Part shown: one piece after another, positions 8,986 through 17,534 of the stretch
Position numbering within the stretch: position 1 is the stretch's first letter
Layout: every line of letters begins with the position of its first letter
Source: Candidatus Nitrosacidococcus sp. I8
Lineage (GTDB): Bacteria; Pseudomonadota; Gammaproteobacteria; Nitrosococcales; Nitrosococcaceae
Direction of reading: 5' to 3'
Assembly (NCBI RefSeq): GCF_945836005.1
Contig: NZ_OX241534.1
Coordinates: 1,412,275 to 1,476,274, forward strand
DNA length: 64,000 nucleotides
Made by a program: the position numbers and the translations under genes
The notes under the pieces: generated by a model
The model's input: only the letters and a program-made list of their open reading frames with translations
Databases searched by the model: none
Told to the model about the DNA's origin: nothing

Positions 8986-10224
8986 ATTAAAAGTAAAATA
9001 AAATATCAATTACGGCTAAGTCATCTACTGTCTATAGCAATTGCTTCAATTGCTATTCCCCTAGAGGCAGTAGATTTTAAAAAAAGTAATGGGCTTATTG
9101 ATCTTCTATCGGAAAACAAACTAAGCCAAGAATCACTTATGAAACAGCTAGGGTTTTCTATAGATGGTTGGGTAGAAAGTGGCGTTGTAATTAATCCTTA
9201 TCTTCCAAAGAGTGGCCGTAACGGTCCACTAACTTTTGATAACCGGGCTAATGTTCCAGTACTCGATCAGTTCTACTTATTCGTAGAGCGTGCTATTAGT
9301 AAGGAAGAAAATCAATGGAGTTTCGGTGGTCGAGCTGATTTCATGTTTGGGGTAGACGCTCCATTTACCCAGGAAACTGGGTTAGATATGAATATAGTAG
9401 ACAATAACTTTTCAAATTTTTATAAAGTTGCTACTCCCCAATTTTATGCAGAAATTTTTGCCCCTTATGGAAAAAATGGCAAAGGGGTTAGTCTAAAAGT
9501 AGGTCATTTTTATACGATAATTGGTCATGAAACGGTAACTTCTCCTAATAACTTTTTTTACTCCCATGCTTATACCATGCAATATGGAGAGCCTTTCACC
9601 CATACAGGATTTATTACTCAGTCTGATATTACTAATAATATAAAAATTAATGCAGGAGGTGTTTTAGGCTGGGATAATTTTTCTAAAGATCCGCAAAATT
9701 TTAATTTTTTAGGAGGAATCAGTTTTGTTAGCAATGATGGGCGTAGTACTTTTGATGCTAATGTAATTACTGGCAGTGTATCTGCTCTACCCTCCAGCCT
9801 TCTCCATAGTGAACGTACTATGTATAGTCTTGTGTTTAACCATGATATTACTGATCGTTGGCATTATACTTGGCAGCATGATTTTGCAATCCAACATAAC
9901 AATACAGCAAGCGATCAAGTGGATAAATGGTATGGTATGAATCAATACTTGATCTATAAGCTTAGTGAAAATCTTGGAATAGGGATGCGCTTTGAGTGGT
10001 TTCGTGATGCTAATGGTGTTCGGGTGTTTTCTAATGGACTCTCTGCTCCTGCAGACTATTTTGAATCAACCGTAGGGATAAATTGGAAAGTGGCAGAATG
10101 GGTTACTTTTCGACCAGAGGTTCGTACTGATTGGATGTACTCTAATACAGGCTATAAAGCGTTCGATGATAATACTAGGAGTAGTAGAGTCATCATTGCT
10201 GGAAACGTAATTATCAATTTTTAA
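8986..10224 (+). CDS. Outer-membrane beta-barrel porin with a probable non-canonical (ATT) start
   Basis: From ATG at 9139 the protein is 361 aa of amphipathic beta-strands. 'GFSIDGWVESGVVINPY', 'RADFMFGVDAPFTQ', 'FYTIIGHETVTSPNNFFYSHAYTM' and the terminal '..VIIAGNVIINF' ending in an aromatic residue match BBP2/OmpL-like porins. ATG 9139 has no signal peptide behind it. The frame stays open upstream to a TAG at 8938 and encodes a fine signal sequence (KSKIKYQLRLSHLL, then a hydrophobic core, then IPLEA), but with no ATG, GTG or TTG. ATT at 8986, nine bases after AAGAGG (8971-8976), is the best start; CTG at 8977 is the alternative. Export to the outer membrane needs this upstream part. Either the original start was lost or a rare codon is used. 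Confidence 0.75.
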   Translation: MKSKIKYQLRLSHLLSIAIASIAIPLEAVDFKKSNGLIDLLSENKLSQESLMKQLGFSIDGWVESGVVINPYLPKSGRNGPLTFDNRANVPVLDQFYLFVERAISKEENQWSFGGRADFMFGVDAPFTQETGLDMNIVDNNFSNFYKVATPQFYAEIFAPYGKNGKGVSLKVGHFYTIIGHETVTSPNNFFYSHAYTMQYGEPFTHTGFITQSDITNNIKINAGGVLGWDNFSKDPQNFNFLGGISFVSNDGRSTFDANVITGSVSALPSSLLHSERTMYSLVFNHDITDRWHYTWQHDFAIQHNNTASDQVDKWYGMNQYLIYKLSENLGIGMRFEWFRDANGVRVFSNGLSAPADYFESTVGINWKVAEWVTFRPEVRTDWMYSNTGYKAFDDNTRSSRVIIAGNVIINF

Positions 10225-10278
10225 TCAATAAAATTTGATTACTTTTTTTGCTCTATTCTCAGAGTTTATCCTTAAGTA
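10154..10278. repeat. Left copy of a diverged direct repeat (porin 3' end plus ATP-grasp 3' end)
   Basis: The last 70 bases of the porin gene and its downstream spacer (10154-10260) recur at 11549-11655 with scattered, mostly third-position changes. The next 18 bases (10261-10278) recur exactly at 11684-11701, inside the end of the ATP-grasp gene, so the left copy lacks 28 bp present in the right copy. The pair brackets the 394-aa membrane protein gene. Confidence 0.85.
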
Positions 10279-10294
10279 TTTTATATTCAGATTC

Positions 10295-11479
10295 TTAGTT
10301 TCCAGAAAAATGTGCTACATGCTCTATCCCTCCTGCTTTAAGGGAAAAAAAGATAGAAATGAGCACTAAGATTTGATTTCGATAAAATAAAGAAATAAGA
10401 GATGCACGAAATTGGTTATCTAACCATGCAATAAGTGCTGTTATTGTAAATAAGTTAGTTAATGCCAATGCCCACCATCTAAAAAAATCATATCCAATAG
10501 GATATAAGCATAATGGACTTAATGTGGATAAAAGTAATAATAACTCTTTAGTCTTACCGTGCTTTTTGATTTCTTCAGAAACTAAGCTAATATAAATTAA
10601 AAAGGTGGGTATTAAAACAATAAATAGCTTGATATGATTCCTTACTATAAAAGGCTGATTAGACTTGATATCTTCCATTACTCTACCTATAGTTACATTT
10701 AAATTCTCTTTTAGTTCCCGATCATGTACTACTGCCACTGATTTTTCCATTACCATGGTTCCATAAGTATTGACTAGCTTTGCATAGTGCTCCTCTAAAG
10801 TACTATTTTTAGCTAGTCCAAAAGCTGAAACAACATATACAGTACATAATACTGTACCTAGCAAAAACAAAAGCCGTAATATATTTGCTTTACTGCTATC
10901 AAGGTAAAAAGAAAAAACTAATACTAATGGAATATGTATAAATAAGACAGCCTCATGAATGAGTATGGCAATAGCTATAAGTAAGTAAACAAAAATGTAC
11001 TTATATGGTTTTTTAATTTTATGGATTAAAAACAGAGAAAGTAGAGCTAAAACAAAATTAATTCCATCCATATGTTGGAAATCAGCATAGAAGTGCTGGA
11101 TAGTACCTGAATGAGAAAAAACGAATAGAAAGAATAATAAAAATCCGGTATGTTTCCAATAACCTTTAAAGGGAGCGATTGTTACAATAAGTAAAGCAGT
11201 ACAAACGACAAAGAAGATACCATAAGATAGTTTAGTTACAAAATCATAACTCATTTGATAACCAAGCTGGCGAGCAAGCTCACCTACTAACCCTCGCTTT
11301 AAAAATTCATCTCTATAATCAAATAAAAACTGAGTGTATTCCCAAGAACATAATTTTCCTCCATAAAAACCATGAATCATAAAGAATAGAGAAACTAAAA
11401 TACATAATATAGCTATTTGTATAGTAGTTATTTCTTCATTTTTCAAAATCAAAATATTTTTTTTATTATTTAATCGCAT
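10295..11479 (-). CDS. Polytopic membrane protein of unknown function
   Basis: 394 aa with about ten hydrophobic segments spread over its length, starting near residue 22 ('IAILCILVSLFFMIHGF'). Charged motifs lie between segments: 'DYRDEFLKRGLVGEL' near residue 54, 'HFYADFQHMDGINF' near 130, 'LIHEAVLFIHIP' near 173, and 'IGYDFFRWWAL' near 335. Conserved acidic and arginine loops between membrane helices are seen in GT-C-type glycosyltransferases and O-antigen polymerase-like proteins, but I cannot assign a family. It is very AT-rich. It sits between two diverged copies of the neighbouring gene ends, so it was probably brought in or left behind by a duplication. A polysaccharide-related role is only a guess. 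Confidence 0.7.
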   Translation of the reverse strand: MRLNNKKNILILKNEEITTIQIAILCILVSLFFMIHGFYGGKLCSWEYTQFLFDYRDEFLKRGLVGELARQLGYQMSYDFVTKLSYGIFFVVCTALLIVTIAPFKGYWKHTGFLLFFLFVFSHSGTIQHFYADFQHMDGINFVLALLSLFLIHKIKKPYKYIFVYLLIAIAILIHEAVLFIHIPLVLVFSFYLDSSKANILRLLFLLGTVLCTVYVVSAFGLAKNSTLEEHYAKLVNTYGTMVMEKSVAVVHDRELKENLNVTIGRVMEDIKSNQPFIVRNHIKLFIVLIPTFLIYISLVSEEIKKHGKTKELLLLLSTLSPLCLYPIGYDFFRWWALALTNLFTITALIAWLDNQFRASLISLFYRNQILVLISIFFSLKAGGIEHVAHFSGN

Positions 11480-11547
11480 ACCTTTGATATTTAGGTCTCT
11501 TTAGTCATCGAGAGTCTATACTGAGAGGGCATAATAATAACCAAGCT

Positions 11548-11619
11548 AATAAAGCGTTTGATGATAATACAAGGAGTAGCCGAGTTATTGTTACTGGAAA
11601 CGTAATTATCAATTTTTAA
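11548..11619 (+). pseudogene. 3' remnant of a second porin gene copy
   Basis: Reads NKAFDDNTRSSRV, then IVTGNVIINF, then TAA, almost the same as the end of the porin at 10154-10224 but with several silent changes and two residue changes. No porin sequence precedes it. This pattern of coding-type divergence points to an old paralogue of which only the tail survives. It lies between the membrane protein gene and the ATP-grasp gene. Confidence 0.8.
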
Positions 11620-11633
11620 TCAATAAAATCTGA

Positions 11634-13100
11634 TTACTTTTTTTGTTCTATTCTCATTACAAAAGTTTCAATGATTTGCTCATAGAGTTTATCCTTAAGT
11701 ACTCCGTCTTCAACCCCAGCATCAATATTAGGGTTATCATTAATTTCAATTACTTTTACTCCGTGGGGAGTTTCTTTTAAATCCACTCCATATAACCCAT
11801 CTCCAATTAAGTTCGCAGCTTTTAAACCTACTTTCATAACTTTGGCAGGTATATCCTCAACGCTTAGAGTTTGATACTTTCCATGTTTAGGTCGGTAAGG
11901 ATTATTATGGTTGACGATTTGCCAGTGTTTTTTAGACATAAAGTAGCGACAGGCAAATAAGGGTTTTTTATTTAATACACCTAGTCGCCAATCAAAATCA
12001 GTATAAACAAATTCTTGAGCAAGTAGTAAGTCTGTTTTTTTAAATAATCTCTGGGTAATTTGAGCCAACTCTACTTTATCTGTTGCTTTAAATACGCCAC
12101 GGGAAAAAGATCCATCAGGAATTTTAATTACCACCGGATAAGGGATATGTTGTTCTACTTTTTCCCAGTTTTTTTTATGAATCATCACTGTTTTAGGAAT
12201 AGGTAAGTGATGGCTTTCTAGTATTTCTTTTAGATAAATTTTGTTTGTACAGCGTAGTATAGAGTCTGGATCATCAATTACCACCATCCCTTCTCTTTCT
12301 GCCTTTTTTGCAAAGCGGTAGGTATGATGATCAATTTGAGTTGTTTCACGGATAAATAAGGCATCATATTCAGCAAGCCGCCCATAATCTTGCTTTTGGA
12401 TAAGCTCTATATTAACTCCAAGCCGTTTTCCTACCCTAATAAATTTATTGAGCGCTACAGGATCAGAAGGAGACAATTGCTCTTTAGGATTGTGTAATAT
12501 AGCTAAGTCATAACGAGCATGAGATCGGCTCTTAGGCTTACGCCATGGCTGGCTAAGATACCCTTCTAAGGCAATAAAAAAGGAATTAGCTTGTTCAGAG
12601 GTAAGCTTGTTAAAAGCAAAGGGTTTAATCGCTGTAATGCGCCAATAACTATGATATTGAAATTCAACTTGCAAAATTGGCGTTCGAAAAGTTTCAAAAA
12701 GTAAGCGACCAAGCTCTTTTAATTCTTTAAATTCACAAAGACCAAAAAATAAAACTAAAGTAAATACTTTTGCCTCTTTATTCTCTTCTCTTCGGGATAA
12801 AATCTTATCTAGCTTGGCCGTTAAATTTTTAATATCTAAGCTATAAATAGCTTTACGACTCAAATCTTGAATAGTTCGTACCGTAGGAACAGATTTATGC
12901 CCTCTTGCCTCTGCAAGTAAGGAGCAGTAATAACCAAGACTTAAATAATGGTAACTACGGCATAAATTAATAATATGAAAATGACTCTTTTTGGCATATT
13001 CAGGAAGCGTAAGGTAATCTTTTGCCGAAATGATAGGAAGAGAGGGATAGCTCTCTTTCCAGTCGGAGAGACGATCCAGTAATAAGAGATGTTCAGCCAT
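11634..13100 (-). CDS. RimK-like ATP-grasp ligase with RLAN N-terminal domain
   Basis: 488 aa. The first 150 or so residues match the RimK-like ATP-grasp N-terminal (RLAN) domain ('IINLCRSYHYLSLGYYCSLLAEARGHKSVPT'). The C-terminal half is an ATP-grasp ligase: 'NKIYLKEILESHHLPIPKT', 'YPVVIKIPDGSFSRGVFKA', 'LLAQEFVYTDFDWRLGVLN' and the Mg-binding 'GVDLKETPHGVKVIEINDNPNID'. Such enzymes join an amino acid to a carboxylate through an acyl phosphate. The substrate is unknown here, and ribosomal protein S6 should not be assumed. Its stop region forms the right copy of the direct repeat. It is monocistronic, with about 220 bp of AT-rich DNA before the next gene. Confidence 0.85.
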   Translation of the reverse strand: MAEHLLLLDRLSDWKESYPSLPIISAKDYLTLPEYAKKSHFHIINLCRSYHYLSLGYYCSLLAEARGHKSVPTVRTIQDLSRKAIYSLDIKNLTAKLDKILSRREENKEAKVFTLVLFFGLCEFKELKELGRLLFETFRTPILQVEFQYHSYWRITAIKPFAFNKLTSEQANSFFIALEGYLSQPWRKPKSRSHARYDLAILHNPKEQLSPSDPVALNKFIRVGKRLGVNIELIQKQDYGRLAEYDALFIRETTQIDHHTYRFAKKAEREGMVVIDDPDSILRCTNKIYLKEILESHHLPIPKTVMIHKKNWEKVEQHIPYPVVIKIPDGSFSRGVFKATDKVELAQITQRLFKKTDLLLAQEFVYTDFDWRLGVLNKKPLFACRYFMSKKHWQIVNHNNPYRPKHGKYQTLSVEDIPAKVMKVGLKAANLIGDGLYGVDLKETPHGVKVIEINDNPNIDAGVEDGVLKDKLYEQIIETFVMRIEQKK

Positions 13101-13324
13101 GCTTTATGGTCTTGCTATCATTAAGCAGGCTCAAAGCCATTATAGAAGCGTAAATTATTAGATGATAAAATAAATACTTAGCCACTGGTTTTTATATCTA
13201 TAAAAAATATCTTAATTTTATTTTTTTGATGGTAGATTTTTTCTATATGATTAGAAAAAAATACAAAGTACTTAAGAAAAATATTTCTAACCTAAGGGCT
13301 ATTATATTTATTTTGTACTAAAAG

Positions 13325-14335
13325 CTACCACTTAATTACAATTTTTCCAAAATGTTGACCGTTTTGCATTTTATCGAATGCATCAGCCAGTTCATCTAAA
13401 CTAAAACTACAATCGATAACTGGTCGTATACCTGTTTGTTCAAGTGCAGCGATATAATCTTGTTGTTGACAGCGATTACCTACGATTAAACCCTGTAATC
13501 TAATTTGCTTAGTCATTAATCGGCGAGTAGATAGAGTACCTTGTTGCCCCGTAAGGATACCGATTAATGCAATATGACCACCTGCTTTAGTTGCAATAAT
13601 TGACTGATCTAGAGTACCAGGTCCACCCACTTCGACCACATGATCTACACCATCTTCTGTAATTTCTAATACCTTTTTACCCCATTCTGCTATTTCTTGG
13701 TAGTTAATCAGATAATCAGCACTCAATATTTTGGCACGATCTAATTTTTCATTAGAAGAGGAAGTGCATATTACTTGAGCCCCCGTTGCTTTAGCAAGTT
13801 GTAATGCGGCAATGGATACTCCGCCCGTACCTAGCAACAAAACTTTTTCACCTGCTTTAAGAGAACCATTTACAATTAATGCGCGCCAAGCAGTTAATCC
13901 AGCTGTAGGAATGGTAGCTGCTTCAGTATACCCCCAGCCACAAGGGGCTAAAGTAAAATCTGTAGCTGGTCTTACCACGTATTCACAGGCAAAGCCATCG
14001 ATGCCATCCCCCGGAGTACCTGAAAAATTGGTAACTTGTGTAAATGGTAACCCATTTTGCCACTGGGGAAAAAAACAAGATACGACTAAATCACCCACTT
14101 TAAACTCTGTTACACCTTCACCAACTTCTTCAACTACTCCTGCCGCATCTGCCATTAGTACTCGACCGTCAGCGGTAGGAATGCTTCCATTAGCAACTAA
14201 GAGATCGTGAAAATTTAATGATGAGGCGTGAACTGCTACCCGAATCTGATTAAATCCAGGTGCACCAGGATCAGGCAAATCAGAAATTTTAAGGTGATCA
14301 AGACCTCCAGGTGAGCAAACAGTAACTGCTTTCAT
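13325..14335 (-). CDS. Zinc-type alcohol dehydrogenase-like oxidoreductase (MDR family)
   Basis: 336-aa medium-chain dehydrogenase/reductase. The N-terminal GroES-like fold is followed by a Rossmann domain with the dinucleotide motif 'VLLLGTGGVSIAALQLAK' near residue 165. 'ASSLNFHDLLVANG' near residue 40 shows the zinc-ligand cysteine replaced, and there is no structural-zinc four-cysteine lobe, so it is probably a zinc-independent NAD(P)H-dependent quinone- or enone-type oxidoreductase. It lies 31 bp downstream of the GNAT gene on the same strand, so the two are probably cotranscribed. The substrate cannot be told from sequence. Confidence 0.85.
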   Translation of the reverse strand: MKAVTVCSPGGLDHLKISDLPDPGAPGFNQIRVAVHASSLNFHDLLVANGSIPTADGRVLMADAAGVVEEVGEGVTEFKVGDLVVSCFFPQWQNGLPFTQVTNFSGTPGDGIDGFACEYVVRPATDFTLAPCGWGYTEAATIPTAGLTAWRALIVNGSLKAGEKVLLLGTGGVSIAALQLAKATGAQVICTSSSNEKLDRAKILSADYLINYQEIAEWGKKVLEITEDGVDHVVEVGGPGTLDQSIIATKAGGHIALIGILTGQQGTLSTRRLMTKQIRLQGLIVGNRCQQQDYIAALEQTGIRPVIDCSFSLDELADAFDKMQNGQHFGKIVIKW

Positions 14336-14366
14336 AATTTTTTCTTAAAAATATATCGAATTACTC

Positions 14367-14807
14367 TCATTTAAACTGTTTCTCTAAGCGTACTCCATCC
14401 ATACCATCTTCGTAGTAGCTTTTGAGTTCTTTAATTTTTTTATACCCTAATTGGTGAAATAATCCTAATGAAGCAAGATTATCTACTCGAATTTCTAAAC
14501 GAAGAGAAGTAGATCCTCTGGCTTGAGCAAAAATTTCAGATTCTTTCACTAGTGCTTCCCCAATTCCTTTTCTACGAGCAGTTGGGTTGACTGCAATAGA
14601 ATATAACCGTGCTATTTTTGAATTTTTTCTAAATAATAGTAACCCATAACCTAATATTACTCCGTTTTGCTCAGCTACTAGTATCTGTCCATTGGCTTGA
14701 GTAAGCATATAGCGAACTTGGCGATGAGAAAGGCGATCTGAGTTGAAACAAATATGCTCCAAAAATATTAAGTGATCTAAATCAGAAAGAGTAGCTTGTC
14801 GAATCAC
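14367..14807 (-). CDS. GNAT family N-acetyltransferase (RimI-like)
   Basis: 146 aa. Acetyl-CoA binding motif A is seen in 'LYSIAVNPTARRKGIGEALV' (R-R-K-G-I-G) and motif B in 'LRLEIRVDNLASLGLFHQLGYKK', close to the RimI/ArsN2 type. It begins at ATG 14807 and diverges from argA across an 80-bp AT-rich spacer. The target is unknown; RimI-like enzymes acetylate protein N-termini. It precedes the MDR oxidoreductase as a likely two-gene operon. Confidence 0.8.
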   Translation of the reverse strand: MIRQATLSDLDHLIFLEHICFNSDRLSHRQVRYMLTQANGQILVAEQNGVILGYGLLLFRKNSKIARLYSIAVNPTARRKGIGEALVKESEIFAQARGSTSLRLEIRVDNLASLGLFHQLGYKKIKELKSYYEDGMDGVRLEKQFK

Positions 14808-14886
14808 AAATCTTTAAAAAAATTAAAATGGCTTTTATTTTTATCGCAAAGCTAGGCTGTATTTTAGTAAAAATATTTAATTAAAA

Positions 14887-16203
14887 ATGGCTAATTCTAC
14901 TCACTTATTACCAGAAATTCATTGGCTTAGGAATTCCTCCCCCTACATTTATGCCCATCGAGGAAAAACTTTTGTTATTTCCTTTAGTGGAGCATTTATT
15001 TTAGATGCGAGATTTCTCTGCTTTGTCCAAGATATAGCCCTTCTATATAGTTTAGGAATACGCATTGTATTAGTACATGGTGCGGAAACTCAAATTGAGA
15101 ATATTCTAACTCAAAATAATTTAAATTTAAGCGAGGTTAATGGTATACAAATCATACATTCTGGACTCCTACCTCACATTAAAGCAGCATTAGGTGCTAC
15201 TCGAATTGAATTAGAGTCCTTGTTTTCCATAGGGCTAACACATTCTTTTATGGTAGGGATGAGTATACAAATACTATCAGGTAATTTTATTACAGCTCGC
15301 CCCTTAGGAGTAAGGGGTGGTGTGGACTATTGCCACAGAGGGGAAATAAGAAAAATAGATATCAATGCAATACAGCAATCTTTAAACCAAGGATCCATTG
15401 TGTTGATTTCCCCCATAGGTTATTCCCCTACTGGAGAATCTTTCTATCTTGATAGAGAGGAGATTGCTGCAGCTATAGCAATAGCAATGGGAGCAGATAA
15501 GCTTATTTTTATGATGCAATCTACTGAGATGGACTCAGTATCTCTGCCTCAAGAGCTATCCCCTACAGGAGTAACTCAATTTATCCAATCCTATCCTAAG
15601 CTCCATCCATCTTTAATCACCCATTTACTTAATGCAGCCCATGCCAGTCAGTACGGAGTAAAGAGAGTTCATATTATTAACAAAGATACGGATGGTGCAT
15701 TGCTTATGGAGCTATTTAAACGAGATGGGGTAGGAATCCTCATTACTAATGCTATTTTTGAAGATACTAGAAAAGCAACTATAGAGGATGTAGGGGGAAT
15801 TTTAGAACTCATCACTCCTCTTGAACAAAAAGGACTATTAGTACGAAGACCCAGAGAACAATTAGAAACTGAAATTCATCGATTTATTGTAATGGAGAGG
15901 GACAAAATGATTATTGCTTGTGCCGCTCTATACCCTTTTGCAAAAGAGAAAGTAGGAGAACTTGCATGTTTAGTGGTTCATCCAGAATATCGCAAATCAG
16001 GACGAGCTACAGCGTTATTAGCAACTATTGAAAAAGCAGCGAAACAAAAAGGGTTAAATCAACTCTGTGTGCTTACCACCCAAACTTTCCATTGGTTTCA
16101 GGAACGAGGGTTCGTACTTACTGATTTGGAAGCACTACCTGAAAATAAACGAGCACTCTATAATTATCAACGCAATAGCAAAATCTTGATAAAGCCCCTA
16201 TAG
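14887..16203 (+). CDS. argA: N-acetylglutamate synthase (amino-acid N-acetyltransferase)
   Basis: Makes N-acetyl-L-glutamate from glutamate and acetyl-CoA, the first step of arginine synthesis. 438 aa, matching the classical two-domain form. An amino-acid-kinase-like domain (about 1-290: 'RGKTFVISFSGAFI', 'RIVLVHGAETQIE', 'RPLGVRGGVDYCHRGEIRKID') carries the arginine feedback site in relatives. A GNAT domain follows (about 295-438: 'LACLVVHPEYRKSGRATALLATIEKAAKQKG', 'WFQERGFV'). Arginine is also consumed locally by the speA product encoded elsewhere in the window. The start ATG at 14887 follows a very AT-rich spacer without a strong Shine-Dalgarno match. Confidence 0.95.
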   Translation: MANSTHLLPEIHWLRNSSPYIYAHRGKTFVISFSGAFILDARFLCFVQDIALLYSLGIRIVLVHGAETQIENILTQNNLNLSEVNGIQIIHSGLLPHIKAALGATRIELESLFSIGLTHSFMVGMSIQILSGNFITARPLGVRGGVDYCHRGEIRKIDINAIQQSLNQGSIVLISPIGYSPTGESFYLDREEIAAAIAIAMGADKLIFMMQSTEMDSVSLPQELSPTGVTQFIQSYPKLHPSLITHLLNAAHASQYGVKRVHIINKDTDGALLMELFKRDGVGILITNAIFEDTRKATIEDVGGILELITPLEQKGLLVRRPREQLETEIHRFIVMERDKMIIACAALYPFAKEKVGELACLVVHPEYRKSGRATALLATIEKAAKQKGLNQLCVLTTQTFHWFQERGFVLTDLEALPENKRALYNYQRNSKILIKPL

Positions 16204-16217
16204 TATTTTGTTTCCGA

Positions 16218-16751
16218 TCAACGCTTATTGTATTTATATAAACTTCTATAATGTCTTCTAGGTTTAAAAGGGCGATAATCAGGAAAAATTAAGGGTGCCA
16301 GCTCATTAAGTGCTCTATGATATACTTTGCGCTTAAAATATACGATCTCATTCAAAGGATGCCAATAGTTTACCCATCTCCAGTAATCAAATTCTGGAAC
16401 ATTAGAAAAATTTAGTTGTACATCTTGATGCTGACCAATAAAGCGAAATAAATACCAAATCTGCTTTTGACCAATGCATAAAGGTTTATTATCATAACGA
16501 ATAAAATGCTGAGGAAGGCGATAATGCAGCCAATTCCGAGTGCAACCAATAATTTCTGCGTGATTTGGTTTTATTCCAATCTCTTCTTCTAATTCACGAT
16601 ATGCCGCCTCCTCTGGAGTCTCATTTTTTTTTACCCCACCTTGCGGAAACTGCCACGCCTGTTCTTTAATACGCCGTGCCCACAACACTTTATTATCAGG
16701 ATTACATAGAATAATTCCTACATTTTCTCTAAAACCATCTTGGTCAATCAT
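16218..16751 (-). CDS. rppH: RNA pyrophosphohydrolase (Nudix)
   Basis: 177 aa. The Nudix box G-x5-E-x7-REUxEExGU is complete at residues 38-60 ('[22 protein letters not shown]'), and the start [15 protein letters not shown] is the RppH signature. RppH removes pyrophosphate from 5' triphosphate ends of mRNAs and so starts 5'-end-dependent decay by RNase E, which is also encoded in this window. The gene converges with argA (14 bp between stops). Confidence 0.95.
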   Translation of the reverse strand: MIDQDGFRENVGIILCNPDNKVLWARRIKEQAWQFPQGGVKKNETPEEAAYRELEEEIGIKPNHAEIIGCTRNWLHYRLPQHFIRYDNKPLCIGQKQIWYLFRFIGQHQDVQLNFSNVPEFDYWRWVNYWHPLNEIVYFKRKVYHRALNELAPLIFPDYRPFKPRRHYRSLYKYNKR

Positions 16752-16874
16752 GACCTGCTACACCCTTTACCTTAAGATAACGATTATCATATTTTAAGAT
16801 ATCTAAATTTTAACACTTAGATCTAAATTATTGGCTATTTATAAAGAAATTTAAAATAAGGACGTAATGAAAAA

Positions 16875-17534
16875 ATGGGATTGGCAATATTTGATTTAGA
16901 TAATACATTGATTGGAGGGGATTCTGATTATTTGTGGAATTTATTCTTAGCAGAACTAGAAATTGTTGATGGTACTCATCGAATGGCAAAAAACGATGTG
17001 TTCTATCAACAATACTTAGAGGGTATTCTAGATATTTACGAGTTTCTTACTTTTCAATTTGAGCCACTAAAAAACCACCCTGTTAGCCAGCTCACTACGT
17101 GGAGATCCCAATATATTAAAGAAAAAATTCAACCTATTATTTTACCTAAAGCCCTAGAGCTAATTAATTTTCATCAAAGGCAAGGGCATATATTACTAAT
17201 TATTACCGCAACTAATCGATTTATTACCCAACCTATTGCAGAAATACTGGGTGTGAAGCATCTCATTGCGACTGAACCTGAAATGCAAGATGGATGTTAT
17301 ACAGGAAGAGTGGTAGGAACTCCTTCCTATCGAGAAGGTAAAATAACCCGTCTAAACGAATGGCTAGCTACACAACATCTATCTTTAAATAATCCTAGCT
17401 GGTTTTATAGTGATTCCCATAATGATATTCCTTTGTTAGAGCGAGTCACCTATCCCACTGCAGTGGATCCAGATAAAAAATTAGCAAATCATGCTAAAAA
17501 TGAAGGTTGGAAAATTATCAGTTTGAGAACCTAG
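16875..17534 (+). CDS. HAD-IB family hydrolase (SerB-like phosphatase)
   Basis: 219 aa. HAD motif I is 'FDLDNTLI' with nucleophile Asp7 and acid Asp9. Motif II is 'LLIITATNRF', and motif IV is 'WFYSDSHNDIPLL'. The helical cap ('FLTFQFEPLKNHPVSQL') is of the IB type (TIGR01490), which includes phosphoserine phosphatase-like enzymes. The physiological substrate is unknown. The start is ATG 16875 (MGLAIFDLDNT); the TTG six bases further on would remove the first strand. Its last 17 bp overlap the end of the XrtA ATPase gene on the opposite strand. Confidence 0.88.
   Translation: MGLAIFDLDNTLIGGDSDYLWNLFLAELEIVDGTHRMAKNDVFYQQYLEGILDIYEFLTFQFEPLKNHPVSQLTTWRSQYIKEKIQPIILPKALELINFHQRQGHILLIITATNRFITQPIAEILGVKHLIATEPEMQDGCYTGRVVGTPSYREGKITRLNEWLATQHLSLNNPSWFYSDSHNDIPLLERVTYPTAVDPDKKLANHAKNEGWKIISLRT

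Noticed and set aside
14367-14807. Calling the GNAT gene rimI
   Set aside because: It is RimI-like, but lacks the usual tsaB linkage and the target cannot be read from sequence.
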